NCBI RefSeq assembly: GCF_042684645.1
Contig: NZ_JBHULV010000008.1
Span: 598,763 to 662,762, forward strand
From: Pseudopedobacter alpinus
Lineage (GTDB): Bacteria; Bacteroidota; Bacteroidia; Sphingobacteriales; Sphingobacteriaceae
DNA: 64,000 nucleotides
Direction of reading: 5' to 3'
The notes beneath the pieces were generated by a model. It made no database searches, was not told the origin of the DNA, and was given only the letters and a program-made list of their open reading frames with translations. Positions within the stretch are counted from its first letter, which is position 1, and each line of letters begins with the position of its first letter. Below are positions 1-7,429 of this stretch, one piece after another. Both the position numbers and the translations under genes were made by a program.

Positions 1-603
1 AGAAACGTCATGCGTACCACCACCACAATCAAAAACAACAATTTTCATGTCCTTGTTGGTTTTATCTAAACCGTAAGCAAGGGCAGCAGCAGTTGGCTCG
101 TTAATGATTCTACGAACTTTTAAACCAGCAATTTCACCAGCTTCTTTAGTAGCCTGGCGTTGTGCATCGTTAAAATATGCAGGAACAGTGATAACTGCTT
201 CAGTAACTTCAGTACCTAAAAAGTCTTCAGCAGTTTTCTTCATTTTTTGAAGAATCATTGCAGAAAGCTCTTGAGGAGTATATTTACGGTCATCAATTTC
301 TACTCTTGGCGTGTTGTTATCACCTTTAACAACTTTGTAAGGTACTCTGCTTATTTCTTTAGAAACCTCGTTAAAGCTGTTTCCCATGAAACGCTTGATT
401 GAATAAATAGTTTTGGTAGGGTTAGTAATAGCCTGACGTTTCGCAGGATCACCAACTTTACGTTCGCCACCTTCTACAAATGCAACAATAGATGGAGTGG
501 TACGTTTACCTTCGCTGTTAGCAATAACAACTGGCTCATTACCTTCCATTACAGATACGCAAGAGTTGGTAGTTCCCAAATCTATTCCGATAATTTTTGA
601 CAT
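1..603 (-). CDS. dnaK: DnaK (Hsp70) chaperone, N-terminal part, runs off the left edge
   Basis: This is the first 201 codons of the Hsp70 chaperone DnaK, which binds and refolds unfolded proteins in the cytoplasm using ATP, with DnaJ and GrpE as partners. The start is the ATG at 603, giving MSKIIGIDLGTTNSC, the phosphate-1 motif of the actin-like ATPase fold. EPTAAALAYG and the phosphate-2 motif VFDCGGGTHDVS follow close to the window edge. The common form of the latter is DLGGGTFDVS; I recall the Cys/His version from sphingobacterial DnaK proteins. Substrate-binding and lid domains lie outside the window. A sigma-54-like element lies just upstream (651-668). The identity is not in doubt; the stop codon is not visible. 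Confidence 0.97.
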   Translation of the reverse strand, partial: MSKIIGIDLGTTNSCVSVMEGNEPVVIANSEGKRTTPSIVAFVEGGERKVGDPAKRQAITNPTKTIYSIKRFMGNSFNEVSKEISRVPYKVVKGDNNTPRVEIDDRKYTPQELSAMILQKMKKTAEDFLGTEVTEAVITVPAYFNDAQRQATKEAGEIAGLKVRRIINEPTAAALAYGLDKTNKDMKIVVFDCGGGTHDVS

Positions 604-650
604 GATATTTTATTTTTTAGTTATTTACAATATTCTTAACGTAACCTGTT

Positions 651-681
651 TATCAAGGCTTGTGCCAATATTAAACTGGCA
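651..681 (-). promoter_or_regulatory. Possible dnaK promoter: -24/-12-like element beside an inverted repeat
   Basis: On the minus strand the bases 668-651 read TTGGCACAAGCCTTGATA. This resembles the sigma-54 pattern TGGCAC-N5-TTGC but has GA where the -12 GC should be. Overlapping it, TGCCA and TGGCA form an inverted repeat (662-680), and the phrase AAACTGNCAGA recurs further upstream (about 674 and 692 on the plus strand). The placement would give a leader of about 35-40 nt. Heat-shock control of dnaK is expected, but which sigma factor acts here is inference. Confidence 0.35.
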
Positions 682-776
682 GAAAAACAAGGAAACTGAC
701 AGATTTATTGGAATATTTAGGCAGTTTTTAGAGATTTTCTAACGACAGATTGGCAGATTTCATGATGTTAATTTCC

Positions 777-1772
777 TTAATCCTTATAGATAGATTTCAA
801 ATCATTCCTTAAAATTGCTAAAACTTTATCATCGTTTATAAACTTATCAACCAAAGTTTTCATCTCTATTTTTATTTGTTTAGGCGTAATTTTTAAATTG
901 GGTATTAGTTTTTTAGCAGCATCTTGAATTTCTTCTTCGGGTAAATAATTAATTTCTCGCATACATTCCTCCACACAAATCAATTTTAAACCCTCATCTT
1001 TCAAATCGCCAATTCTTGCAATCATCCAGCTTAAAGCATAAAATGCAGACTGGGATAATTGGATGGTTTCTGGCGAGCCATCAGCAGTTGGCATTACAAT
1101 AAACTTACTTCCCACCACTTCTTTTGTTAAATAAATACGTAGCTTTTCCGCTAAATCATCAGGTTTTAACTGAATTACACCATCTAAAGCTTGTGCATAT
1201 ATGCTAATCCAACGTATTTGACGTCTAAACTCATGCACACCTTCTTCTAAATAGTTAAAATTTAGTTTTCCTGTTTCATAATCTTTTTCAATATCCTTTA
1301 TCTCTTTAAAGATTTCTTTCGCAATCTCTTTTCTTTCCTCTTTTGGTTTTAGCCAATCTGCTTTTGATAATTCACTGCTAATATCCTTTAACTTAGTTTT
1401 AAACCAATCATCATCTTTTAATAAATTGCCTAGTTTTTCTAACGCTATTTGATGGTGTTTTTGTAAATGCTCAAGAAGTTTGGTTGGGAAATTGGGAATT
1501 GAAGCTAGTTCTTTTTGGTAATTTTCGTAATAATCTATTTTGCCTAATTGGTCTTCTAAGCATTTAAATTCGTCTTTTAAACCGTCAAAAAGATTTTTAT
1601 TATGTATGTTTTTATACAGTCGGCTTAATGCCTCTAAATAAAAAAGCACTTGCCTTGCATCAGATTTATAAAAAAGAATTGTTGAGTTTTCGCTCGCTTT
1701 CGCTGATGAAAGAATTGCATCTAATTTTTCGAGTTGTTTCTCGAATCTTTTAAATCCTAAACTGTTTTGCAT
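777..1772 (-). CDS. Hypothetical helical protein, 331 residues
   Basis: I do not recognise this protein with certainty. It is soluble, highly charged and predicted almost wholly alpha-helical, with no signal peptide or membrane segment. Lys/Glu-rich helices fill residues 1-175. A segment GVHEFRRQIRWISIYAQAL near residue 180 resembles the core of CHAD domains, where a VHxxR-xxxR pattern in paired helices binds polyphosphate, but the remaining CHAD repeats are not evident, so that is only a hint. An ATG (MQNSL) sets the start. It lies between dnaK, transcribed in the same direction, and a repeat element upstream, and it looks monocistronic. Confidence 0.75.
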   Translation of the reverse strand: MQNSLGFKRFEKQLEKLDAILSSAKASENSTILFYKSDARQVLFYLEALSRLYKNIHNKNLFDGLKDEFKCLEDQLGKIDYYENYQKELASIPNFPTKLLEHLQKHHQIALEKLGNLLKDDDWFKTKLKDISSELSKADWLKPKEERKEIAKEIFKEIKDIEKDYETGKLNFNYLEEGVHEFRRQIRWISIYAQALDGVIQLKPDDLAEKLRIYLTKEVVGSKFIVMPTADGSPETIQLSQSAFYALSWMIARIGDLKDEGLKLICVEECMREINYLPEEEIQDAAKKLIPNLKITPKQIKIEMKTLVDKFINDDKVLAILRNDLKSIYKD

Positions 1773-1783
1773 TTGATGAATTT

Positions 1784-1998
1784 AAGAGCCTGTTTAAAAT
1801 TTATCTAATAATTTGTTTATGCTTCTTTTTTGCTACAACTTCGTTAAATTTTTTCGTGGTATTATTTTTTTTAAAAGGAACTCAAGAGTGCTAAAGCAGT
1901 TTTCGAGATAGCTTCCGGCTATCTCTACAAAATTCGCCTTGTTTCGCTCAAAAATAAGCTATAAACATTTTTATAATACAAATTTAAACAAACTCTAA
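1784..1998. repeat. MITE-like element A, copy 1 (expanded)
   Basis: This is one of three related intergenic elements (others at 3546-3711 and 53218-53380). It opens with agagcctgttt, carries the internal hairpin GAGATAGC-ttccg-GCTATCTC, and ends in a decayed form of the terminal inverted repeat (ttaaacaaactct where the other copies have ttaaacaggctct). It is about 50 bp longer than the other two because of an insertion after the ttcgttaaatttt phrase. It contains no credible ORF. Confidence 0.8.
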
Positions 1999-2003
1999 GC
2001 TTT

Positions 2004-2429
2004 TTATTTTTTTTCGTAGTTGATGATAATGGTAAGATCTTTATTGCTGGTATTTTTTAAACCGTGTGAACTACCTGGGCGAGTTAAAATAGCATCACCA
2101 CTTTTTACCGTAAAAGATTTTCCATTCATTTGCATTTCACCTTCTCCTTCAACAATGTAATAAATCTCATCTTCTTTTTGCAGGTGGTAACCAATTGCAG
2201 AACCCGGATGTAAAACCCTTTTTCTAAAAACTAACTTTAAATCATCGGCTTTAGCAAAAAAGTTGTAACCAGTAGTTTTTCCTCCACCATTATGGGTGCC
2301 AGCTTGCGTTAAAGCAATTTCGCTTTCATGTTCTAAAATATAAGCTTCTAATTGTTTGGCTATTACAGGAGTAATAAAACACAATATTGTTGTAATTAAG
2401 ATAAGGTAAATTGGTTTAATCTTTTTCAT
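2004..2429 (-). CDS. Exported cupin-domain protein
   Basis: A 141-residue protein with an N-terminal signal sequence (KK followed by a hydrophobic stretch to about residue 24, ending VIAKQ), so it is probably periplasmic. The rest is one cupin beta-barrel. Motif 1 is G-x5-H-x3-E (PGSAIGYHLQKEDE, about residues 75-88), lacking the second His of the usual HxH. Motif 2 is the clear G-x5-PG-x2-H-x3-N (GDAILTRPGSSHGLKN, about residues 111-126). These residues could hold a metal ion, but the substrate cannot be told. It stands alone; the region upstream toward exbD is divergent. Confidence 0.85.
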   Translation of the reverse strand: MKKIKPIYLILITTILCFITPVIAKQLEAYILEHESEIALTQAGTHNGGGKTTGYNFFAKADDLKLVFRKRVLHPGSAIGYHLQKEDEIYYIVEGEGEMQMNGKSFTVKSGDAILTRPGSSHGLKNTSNKDLTIIINYEKK

Positions 2430-2577
2430 GAATTAAATATAGGGATTTATTTAGAGGTAAAATCTAGGTGAATAATTTCAGTATTCTATTTTGAATTAAA
2501 TAACAGTAGTATCTAGCAATAATATTTAGCTATTTGAGTTAATTAAATTAACCAGTATAAATCTTAAATTCAAAATT

Positions 2578-3090
2578 ATGGCAGAATTAAACACCTCCGA
2601 GAAAAGCGGTTCTGGTACATCCAAAAGGATGAACTTACACGTTGATTTAACAGCAATGGTAGATCTTGCATTTTTATTAATCACTTTTTTTATGCTGACT
2701 ACCAGCTTATCAAAAACCACGATGATGAATGTTGCCATGCCAGTTGCTGATGTTGATGGTGGGGTTAAAAAATCACAAACATTAACACTTTGCTTGGGCG
2801 CAGCAAATCAAATATTTTGGTACACCGGCACAAATGAAAAACCAGACGAATTTGCAAAAACAGATTTCAGTAGAAATGGCATTAGAGATGTTTTAATCAA
2901 TCGTTCTAAAGAGGTTTTAGCGAAAACAGGTAAAAAACTAATGGTTTTAATTAAACCATCTGACCGCTCTCAGTACAAAGATTTGGTAGATGTGTTGGAT
3001 GAGTTAAATATTACCCAAATTCCATCTTATGCCATTGTTGATATTTCTAAGGAAGATGTTTCGAAGTTGAAAGACCAAGGGATCTATTGA
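2578..3090 (+). CDS. ExbD/TolR-family biopolymer transport protein
   Basis: A 170-residue ExbD-type protein. In ExbB-ExbD-TonB complexes ExbD uses the proton gradient to energise outer-membrane transport. The single N-terminal membrane helix follows a short cytoplasmic tail and holds the essential Asp in HVDLTAMVDLAFLLITFFML (residues 21-40). The C-terminal periplasmic part ends in a TolR-like fold (VLIKPSDRSQYKDLVDVLDELN). No exbB or tonB is adjacent, so it must pair with a motor encoded elsewhere. The ATG follows an AT-rich gap with no obvious Shine-Dalgarno sequence. Confidence 0.88.
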   Translation: MAELNTSEKSGSGTSKRMNLHVDLTAMVDLAFLLITFFMLTTSLSKTTMMNVAMPVADVDGGVKKSQTLTLCLGAANQIFWYTGTNEKPDEFAKTDFSRNGIRDVLINRSKEVLAKTGKKLMVLIKPSDRSQYKDLVDVLDELNITQIPSYAIVDISKEDVSKLKDQGIY

Positions 3091-3114
3091 TTTGGGAAAT
3101 TTGTTTTTTTGGTT

Positions 3115-3179
3115 ATGCCTTGTTCGGGATTCCTTCGGTGATCTTACGTTACCGAACGTAGGATGAGCGAACAAGGTAT
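3115..3179. terminator. Nested stem-loop between convergent genes
   Basis: Bases 3115-3126 (atgccttgttcg) pair with 3168-3179 (cgaacaaggtat) with one G-T wobble, and TTCGGT (3134-3139) pairs with ACCGAA (3151-3156) inside. It lies between the convergent exbD-like gene and the 3201-3506 gene. It may end transcription from both sides, but there is no long T run, so a palindromic repeat is an alternative reading. Confidence 0.4.
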
Positions 3180-3200
3180 GCAGCAGTCTCTTATTAAAGC

Positions 3201-3506
3201 TTATTTACCCTGTTTTAAAACAGCCATATATTCGGTAATAAGTGCATGGTATAAAGTTCCTTTTCTGTTTGCTAAACGATGATTTGCTTCTTGCTTTTTA
3301 ACATCATCATTCAAAAAGCCTTTAGCATAAGCAACTGCTTTTGCAAAATCAGCTTTTGCTAATAGTTGTGCTTTGCTAGGTTTTACTTTGCTCATGTCTG
3401 GATAAGCGGTGATAATTGTTCTGCCGCCAGGGTATTGTTTCACTACAATTGTTTTATCAATATGTCCGCTAAAGCCTTTTAAAAGTGGGTTTTCACTAAT
3501 TGCCAT
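3201..3506 (-). CDS. Small hypothetical protein, 101 residues
   Basis: A basic, soluble protein of unknown function with no signal peptide. Its N-terminus (ENPLLKGFSGHIDKTIVVKQYPGG) suggests a short beta-rich region, followed by Ala/Lys-rich helices from residue 40 on. The opening LLKGFSGHIxKTIVVKQY looks like a family of about 100-residue proteins in Bacteroidota with no assigned role; that is from memory and not verified. Start is the ATG at 3506. Flanked by the 3115-3179 stem-loop and MITE copy 2. Confidence 0.65.
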   Translation of the reverse strand: MAISENPLLKGFSGHIDKTIVVKQYPGGRTIITAYPDMSKVKPSKAQLLAKADFAKAVAYAKGFLNDDVKKQEANHRLANRKGTLYHALITEYMAVLKQGK

Positions 3507-3545
3507 AGTTAGGTATTTGCTGAATTAAATTTAAACATCTCTTAT

Positions 3546-3711
3546 AAGAGCCTGTTTAAGATTTATCTAATAATTTGTTTCTGCTTCTTTTTGGCTGCAA
3601 CTTCGTTAAATTTTGTAGAGATAGCTTCCGGTTATCTCTACAAAATTTTCCTCGTTTCGCTCAAAAATAAGCTACAAACATTTTTACCATACAAACTTAA
3701 ACAGGCTCTAA
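3546..3711. repeat. MITE-like element A, copy 2 (intact ends)
   Basis: A 166-bp element bounded by aagagcctgttta at the left and taaacaggctcta at the right, which form an inverted repeat of about 12 bp. Inside is a hairpin GAGATA-gcttccggt-TATCTC; relative to copy 1 one pair has changed from G-C to G-T, so pairing is retained as a wobble in RNA. There is no ORF. Small size, terminal inverted repeats and intergenic positions fit a non-autonomous mobile element. Confidence 0.82.
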
Positions 3712-3750
3712 GTTTTCAAAATTTGCTTTGTTTTTTTTGGCTCTATTTTT

Positions 3751-3896
3751 AATTGCTGAACCAATTGATGACTTGGTGTTATGGTGTAGGTATAGTGCTA
3801 GAAGCTTCATCTTACGTTGAAGGTATAGTGTTGTTGTGTAAGAGCCTCACCCCAGCCCTCTCCAAAGGAGAGGGAGTGCTTATCAATTGAAAAAAT
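3751..3896. repeat. Intergenic direct repeat C, copy 1
   Basis: About 146 bp that recur, with indels and substitutions, at 3998-4149. Shared landmarks are ccaattgatgac near the left, gctagaagcttcatcttacg in the middle, and at the right end the palindromic phrase ccctctcc-aaa-ggagaggg followed by agtgcttatcaattga. No ORF is convincing. The palindromic end also occurs alone at 5693-5738. Confidence 0.75.
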
Positions 3897-3997
3897 TAGA
3901 ATAGAATTACTATTCTTTCAATTGGAAAAAATGCGTGTCTCATGGCTTTTTTGTATAATTTAGTTTCGCTTTAACCTATAATGCGTAATCTGGGTTT

Positions 3998-4149
3998 AAT
4001 TGTTGTACCAAATTGATGACTAGCTGCTATAGTGTAGGTAACTGCTAGAAGCTTCATCTTACGTTGAGGGTATCGTTTTGCTATTGTGTTGTGGAATAGC
4101 CTCACCTCAGCCCTCTCCAAGGTAGAGGGAGTGCTTATCAATTGAAAAA
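3998..4149. repeat. Intergenic direct repeat C, copy 2
   Basis: This is the second copy of the repeat at 3751-3896, in the same orientation and about 100 bp further on. In it the palindrome has decayed (ccctctccaaggtagaggg), which breaks the perfect stem kept in copy 1. An open frame crossing the copy on the minus strand is repeat DNA with no protein-like features and is not called as a gene. Confidence 0.72.
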
Positions 4150-4230
4150 AAATATGTCCATGATGCAGGTTGTTGGGAGATTGACTGTATGAAGGATGTG
4201 TATCATCATACCACCAAAAATATCCTTTAA

Positions 4231-4720
4231 GCAATAACACTTCCTTAACAGAAATTTCCGCCTTGTTTTATGCGGTATCGATGCAGAAAATAAAGCACTA
4301 CCATTGTAGCATAAAACGCAGCGGAGATTTATTCAATTTATTTATTGTTTTTCGAAGGCTTTCATGTGTTCGCTACCGCTTGGGTTTGTTTCTTTTCATC
4401 GGAAATTGCGAAGCACTCTTGAATGCCTAATTATAACATATGTTAAGTATGAAAAAAGAAATAGCCCTTCCGCCGGCAATGAGGCGGGAAGATCTTAATA
4501 TCAAAGTATAATTATAATTTAATAATAGGTTCTCTCGAATGAGGATCTGTTTTCTTCTGTTCTTTCATAAGGGAAAGAACCAAACCATTTTTTTGTTGCA
4601 CAGGTGCTTTTTCTTTTTTTATTTACCGAGCAGTCCACAGCTCCTTGTGATGTGGCAAGGTGAAAATCTCATCACCGCATCATAGCCAAGTTAGAAGATG
4701 ATTTGTTATATACTAGTGGC
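4231..4720. repeat. Long intergenic repeat B, copy 1
   Basis: First of three copies of a long repeat. The left part carries an inverted pair, CCGCcttgTTTTATGC (about 4258) and GCATAAAAcgcaGCGG (about 4309), around a spacer with gatgcagaaaataaagc. The middle holds a ctaccgcttggg phrase (ctatcgctcggg in the other copies), then cttccgccggcaatgaggcg, then taggttctctcgaatgagga and cataagggaaagaacc. The right part resembles 7740-7870 only loosely. This copy has extra unrelated sequence at about 4395-4455. Function unknown. Confidence 0.7.
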
Positions 4721-4823
4721 ATCAAATGCACAAAGGAGAGATCAAGCTTCATTTTTTAATCAATGTCAATTCTTTTTGAAAGGCGTCAATTAAATGTATA
4801 TTTTGCGCCATTAAAAATTAAAT

Positions 4824-5690
4824 ATGGCTTCAGGTGTTTTTGCAATTTTAGATGATATTGCGGCTTTAATGGATGATGTTGCGTTAACTGCAAAGTTGGC
4901 TACCCGTAAAACCGCAGGGATACTGGGTGATGATTTAGCTGTTAATGCAGAAAAAGCAACCGGTTTTTTGTCTTCCAGAGAAATCCCAGTTTTATGGGCT
5001 ATCACCAAAGGGTCTTTTTTAAATAAGCTCATTATTGTTCCTGTAGCTATGCTGCTACAAGCATTTTTTCCTGCCATTATTACATTTATTCTGATTTTGG
5101 GCGGTTTTTACCTAGCTTATGAAGGCGTAGAAAAAATTGTAGAATACTTGTTCTATCGTTCAAAACCTATTCCCGTAGCAGCAGCAGAGGTGATGCAAGA
5201 CGCTCCAGCACAAGAAGCCGCAAAAGTAAAGTCAGCCATATTAACTGATTTTATCCTCTCTGTAGAAATCGTCATCATTGCATTAGGCACTGTATTAACA
5301 GAAAGTCTTACCATCCAGATTCTTACTGTTTCTGTGGTAGCACTATTAGCTACTGTAGGTGTTTATGGTATTGTTGCCTTAATTGTAAGAATGGATGATG
5401 CTGGCTATAAACTGATCAAGCGTTCTAGAGGTGAAGGCTTTTCTGCTATGATAGGTCGTTTATTGGTAAAGTCTTTACCAGTTATTATTAAAGTTTTAGC
5501 CTTTGTTGGTACCATAGCTTTACTTTTAGTATCAGGAGGGATTTTCGTACATAATATTGAATATCTACATCACATATTTCCCGAGCTTAACCCGATGGTG
5601 AAAGAATTTTTAATGGGATTATTTGCAGGGTTAATTGTTGTGGGTGTAGTGATGTTGGTGAAAAAGGTGATTTCTGTGTTTAAGAAATAG
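4824..5690 (+). CDS. yedI: DUF808 (YedI-like) inner-membrane protein
   Basis: A 288-residue polytopic membrane protein of the DUF808 family. The conserved N-terminus MASGVFAILDDIAALMDDVA is present, followed by TRKTAGILGDDLAVNA. About six hydrophobic segments follow, at roughly residues 70-105, 140-165, 170-195, 215-245 and 255-280. The biochemical role is not established. The ATG start is forced by the family N-terminus. A near-consensus -7 sequence (tatattttg, about 4796) lies about 20 bases upstream. It is the only protein-coding gene in the repeat island apart from the transposase. Confidence 0.9.
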   Translation: MASGVFAILDDIAALMDDVALTAKLATRKTAGILGDDLAVNAEKATGFLSSREIPVLWAITKGSFLNKLIIVPVAMLLQAFFPAIITFILILGGFYLAYEGVEKIVEYLFYRSKPIPVAAAEVMQDAPAQEAAKVKSAILTDFILSVEIVIIALGTVLTESLTIQILTVSVVALLATVGVYGIVALIVRMDDAGYKLIKRSRGEGFSAMIGRLLVKSLPVIIKVLAFVGTIALLLVSGGIFVHNIEYLHHIFPELNPMVKEFLMGLFAGLIVVGVVMLVKKVISVFKK

Positions 5691-5692
5691 GG

Positions 5693-5738
5693 GCCTCACC
5701 CCAGCCCTCTCCGAAGGAGAGGGAGTGCTTATGAATTG
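5693..5738. repeat. Short palindromic repeat after yedI
   Basis: This is the CCCTCTCC-gaa-GGAGAGGG palindrome with the flanking phrases cctcacccc and agtgcttatgaattg, the same unit that ends repeat C copies 1 and 2. It starts 3 bp after the yedI stop codon, so it could serve as its transcript end, although the run after the stem is not T-rich. Confidence 0.65.
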
Positions 5739-5819
5739 TAGAATTTAAGGTCCATCAAAGTCACTCTCCTTCTATTCTGGAAAAGAGAAAAATTGCAAAT
5801 TATTAGTAGAAATTTCTAA

Positions 5820-5975
5820 TAGCAATAACCCGTCGTTAACAGAAAATTCCGCCTTGTTTTATGCGGTATCGATGCAGAAAATAAAGCAAACCATTGTAGC
5901 ATAAAACGCAGCGGTGGCTTTTTTATCAAGTGTTTATTTTTTTTAAAGGAGTTCAAGTGTTCGCTATCGCTCGGG
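5820..5975. repeat. Long repeat B, copy 2, left part (split by the IS)
   Basis: The left part of the second repeat B copy, from tagcaataaccc to ctatcgctcggg. It has the inverted pair CCGCcttgTTTTATGC and GCATAAAAcgcaGCGG, then tggcttttttatcaagtg. Removing the insertion sequence and one copy of its target duplication joins this segment to 7430 onward and restores a sequence that aligns continuously with copy 3 (7915-8200). Confidence 0.8.
5966..5975. repeat. Target-site duplication, left (atcgctcggg)
   Basis: The 10-bp sequence atcgctcggg directly precedes the left end of the insertion sequence and is repeated exactly at 7420-7429 after its right end. Repeat B copy 3 has the sequence once, as expected of an empty site. 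Confidence 0.95.
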
Positions 5976-7419
5976 CAATGTCATTAAGTTAAGGATTTAA
6001 TTATCTGATTATCAATTAATTATATTGTTTTTATGGATGTAATTTTGTATATTTAATTCATAATCAAATATTTAAAATGCAAAAAAAACCTCTTTTTTAA
6101 TTATAGAAAAATTGAGGGAAGTTATATTTAGTGGTGATCTTGCGCAGCGTTTCAAGATGGAAGAACAGAATTTTACTAGAAACAGAAAACAACCCTTCAG
6201 TGCCACTTTGCTTTTCATGATCAATTTATTACGAACAAGCCTTGCGATTGAAATAGATGGGTTTGTACGTTATTTAAACGAGCGTTTTACTTCACAAAAC
6301 ACCCCTTCTTTCACCTCAAGTGCATTTGTACAGAACAGAAAAAAAATAAAGCCTACTGTTTTTAAGCATCTTTCGTCAGTCATTATAGAAAACTATTACA
6401 CCGCTGATAATGAATCATTGATACTTTCAAACGGTTTTAGGATACTTGCTGTAGATGGCTCTAGGATCACCCTACCCATGACCTTGGAACTGAAAGCATG
6501 TTATGGCGTAACAAAGAACCAGTCAGAGGTAGAGATAGTACAGGCAAGATCATCGGTTTTGTACGATGTGCTGAACGGCGTAACTCTAGATGCGGTTCTG
6601 GAGAACCTGAGTATAGGAGAACGGGAATTGGCTCTAAGACATGCTACTCAATGGAAAAAGAACGACCTCATTATCTATGACCGGGGTTATCCGTCCTATG
6701 ATTTTGTAAATGAACATATAAAACAGCATATTGATTGCTTGATACGGGTAAAAGTTAGTTACTCTCTAGTTGTAGCTACCTTCGTTAGGGGCGGAAAGAA
6801 ATCGATAATCACAGAGATATACCCTAAAGAGAAGCAATCATTTGAAGGCAAGGATTATAATAAAAATACTGGTTTGAAGGTTCGTCTGTTGAGAATTGAA
6901 CTGCCTAGTGGAGAAATTGAGGTATTAATGACGACCTTGATGGATAGTAAAAAATATCCTTCTAAGATGTTCAAGGAATTGTATTTCCTAAGATGGGGCG
7001 TCGAAACATTTTATGACGAATTAAAGAATAAGCTTAAGATAGAGTGGTTTACCGGTTATTCACAGCTCAGTATCCAGCAGGATTTTTTCTGCGCCATCTT
7101 TATTAGTAACCTTCAGTCGGTTATAGTAAACGATATCAAAGGAGAATTGCATGAGCAAAACAAAGACAGAAAGTACAATTATAAAGTAAATACCAATCTA
7201 TCCTATGGTTTCTTAAAAAACAGGATAATGGAGCTACTTTATCTAAAAGCACCCTTGGACAATATATTCAGGGAACTGAAAAATTTGTTCCTTAAAAATA
7301 CTGTCCCTGTACGTAATAATCGGGTAAGGCATGTCGGTAAATACAGAGGTCGGATAAGACCTAAAGTTACTAAAAATCAAAGGGATGCTATATGAATTTT
7401 CCTTAACTTAATGACATTG
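5976..7419 (+). mobile_element. Complete IS4-family insertion sequence, 1,444 bp
   Basis: Both ends are defined by a perfect 20-bp terminal inverted repeat: caatgtcattaagttaagga at the left and its reverse complement at the right. A 10-bp direct duplication flanks it. One transposase gene fills most of the element on the plus strand. Intact ends and an exact duplication argue for recent insertion. Length, repeats and duplication are all in the usual range of the IS4 family. A homopolymer near the transposase start may affect the reading frame. Confidence 0.95.
6112..7395 (+). CDS. IS4-family DDE transposase
   Basis: A 427-codon transposase that cuts and moves the surrounding element. The N-terminal part (FTRNRKQPFSATLLFMINLL) is typical of the DNA-binding region of IS4 transposases. 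The first catalytic Asp is in LAVDGSRITLP (about residue 118) and the second in LIIYDRGYPS (about residue 193). The signature Y-x2-R-x3-E-x6-K is complete in YFLRWGVETFYDELK (about residues 290-304). The frame opens with a TTG at 6112. An ATG at 6077 lies in the -1 frame across a run of eight A residues and would add 12 residues (MQKKTSFLIIEK) if the ribosome slips or if the run is miscounted. The enzyme body looks intact. Confidence 0.93.
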   Translation: MREVIFSGDLAQRFKMEEQNFTRNRKQPFSATLLFMINLLRTSLAIEIDGFVRYLNERFTSQNTPSFTSSAFVQNRKKIKPTVFKHLSSVIIENYYTADNESLILSNGFRILAVDGSRITLPMTLELKACYGVTKNQSEVEIVQARSSVLYDVLNGVTLDAVLENLSIGERELALRHATQWKKNDLIIYDRGYPSYDFVNEHIKQHIDCLIRVKVSYSLVVATFVRGGKKSIITEIYPKEKQSFEGKDYNKNTGLKVRLLRIELPSGEIEVLMTTLMDSKKYPSKMFKELYFLRWGVETFYDELKNKLKIEWFTGYSQLSIQQDFFCAIFISNLQSVIVNDIKGELHEQNKDRKYNYKVNTNLSYGFLKNRIMELLYLKAPLDNIFRELKNLFLKNTVPVRNNRVRHVGKYRGRIRPKVTKNQRDAI

Positions 7420-7429
7420 ATCGCTCGGG
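7420..7429. repeat. Target-site duplication, right (atcgctcggg)
   Basis: Exact second copy of the 10-bp target sequence at 5966-5975, directly after the right terminal inverted repeat. Confidence 0.95.

Noticed and set aside
497..742. Plus-strand ORF of 81 codons
   Set aside because: It is antisense to the start of dnaK and covers the dnaK promoter; the peptide has no family resemblance.
2526..2738. Minus-strand ORF of 70 codons
   Set aside because: It is antisense to the 5' half of the exbD-like gene and has no support of its own.
3971..4240. Minus-strand ORF of 89 codons
   Set aside because: It runs through repeat C copy 2 and its flank; the other repeat copy does not keep the frame.
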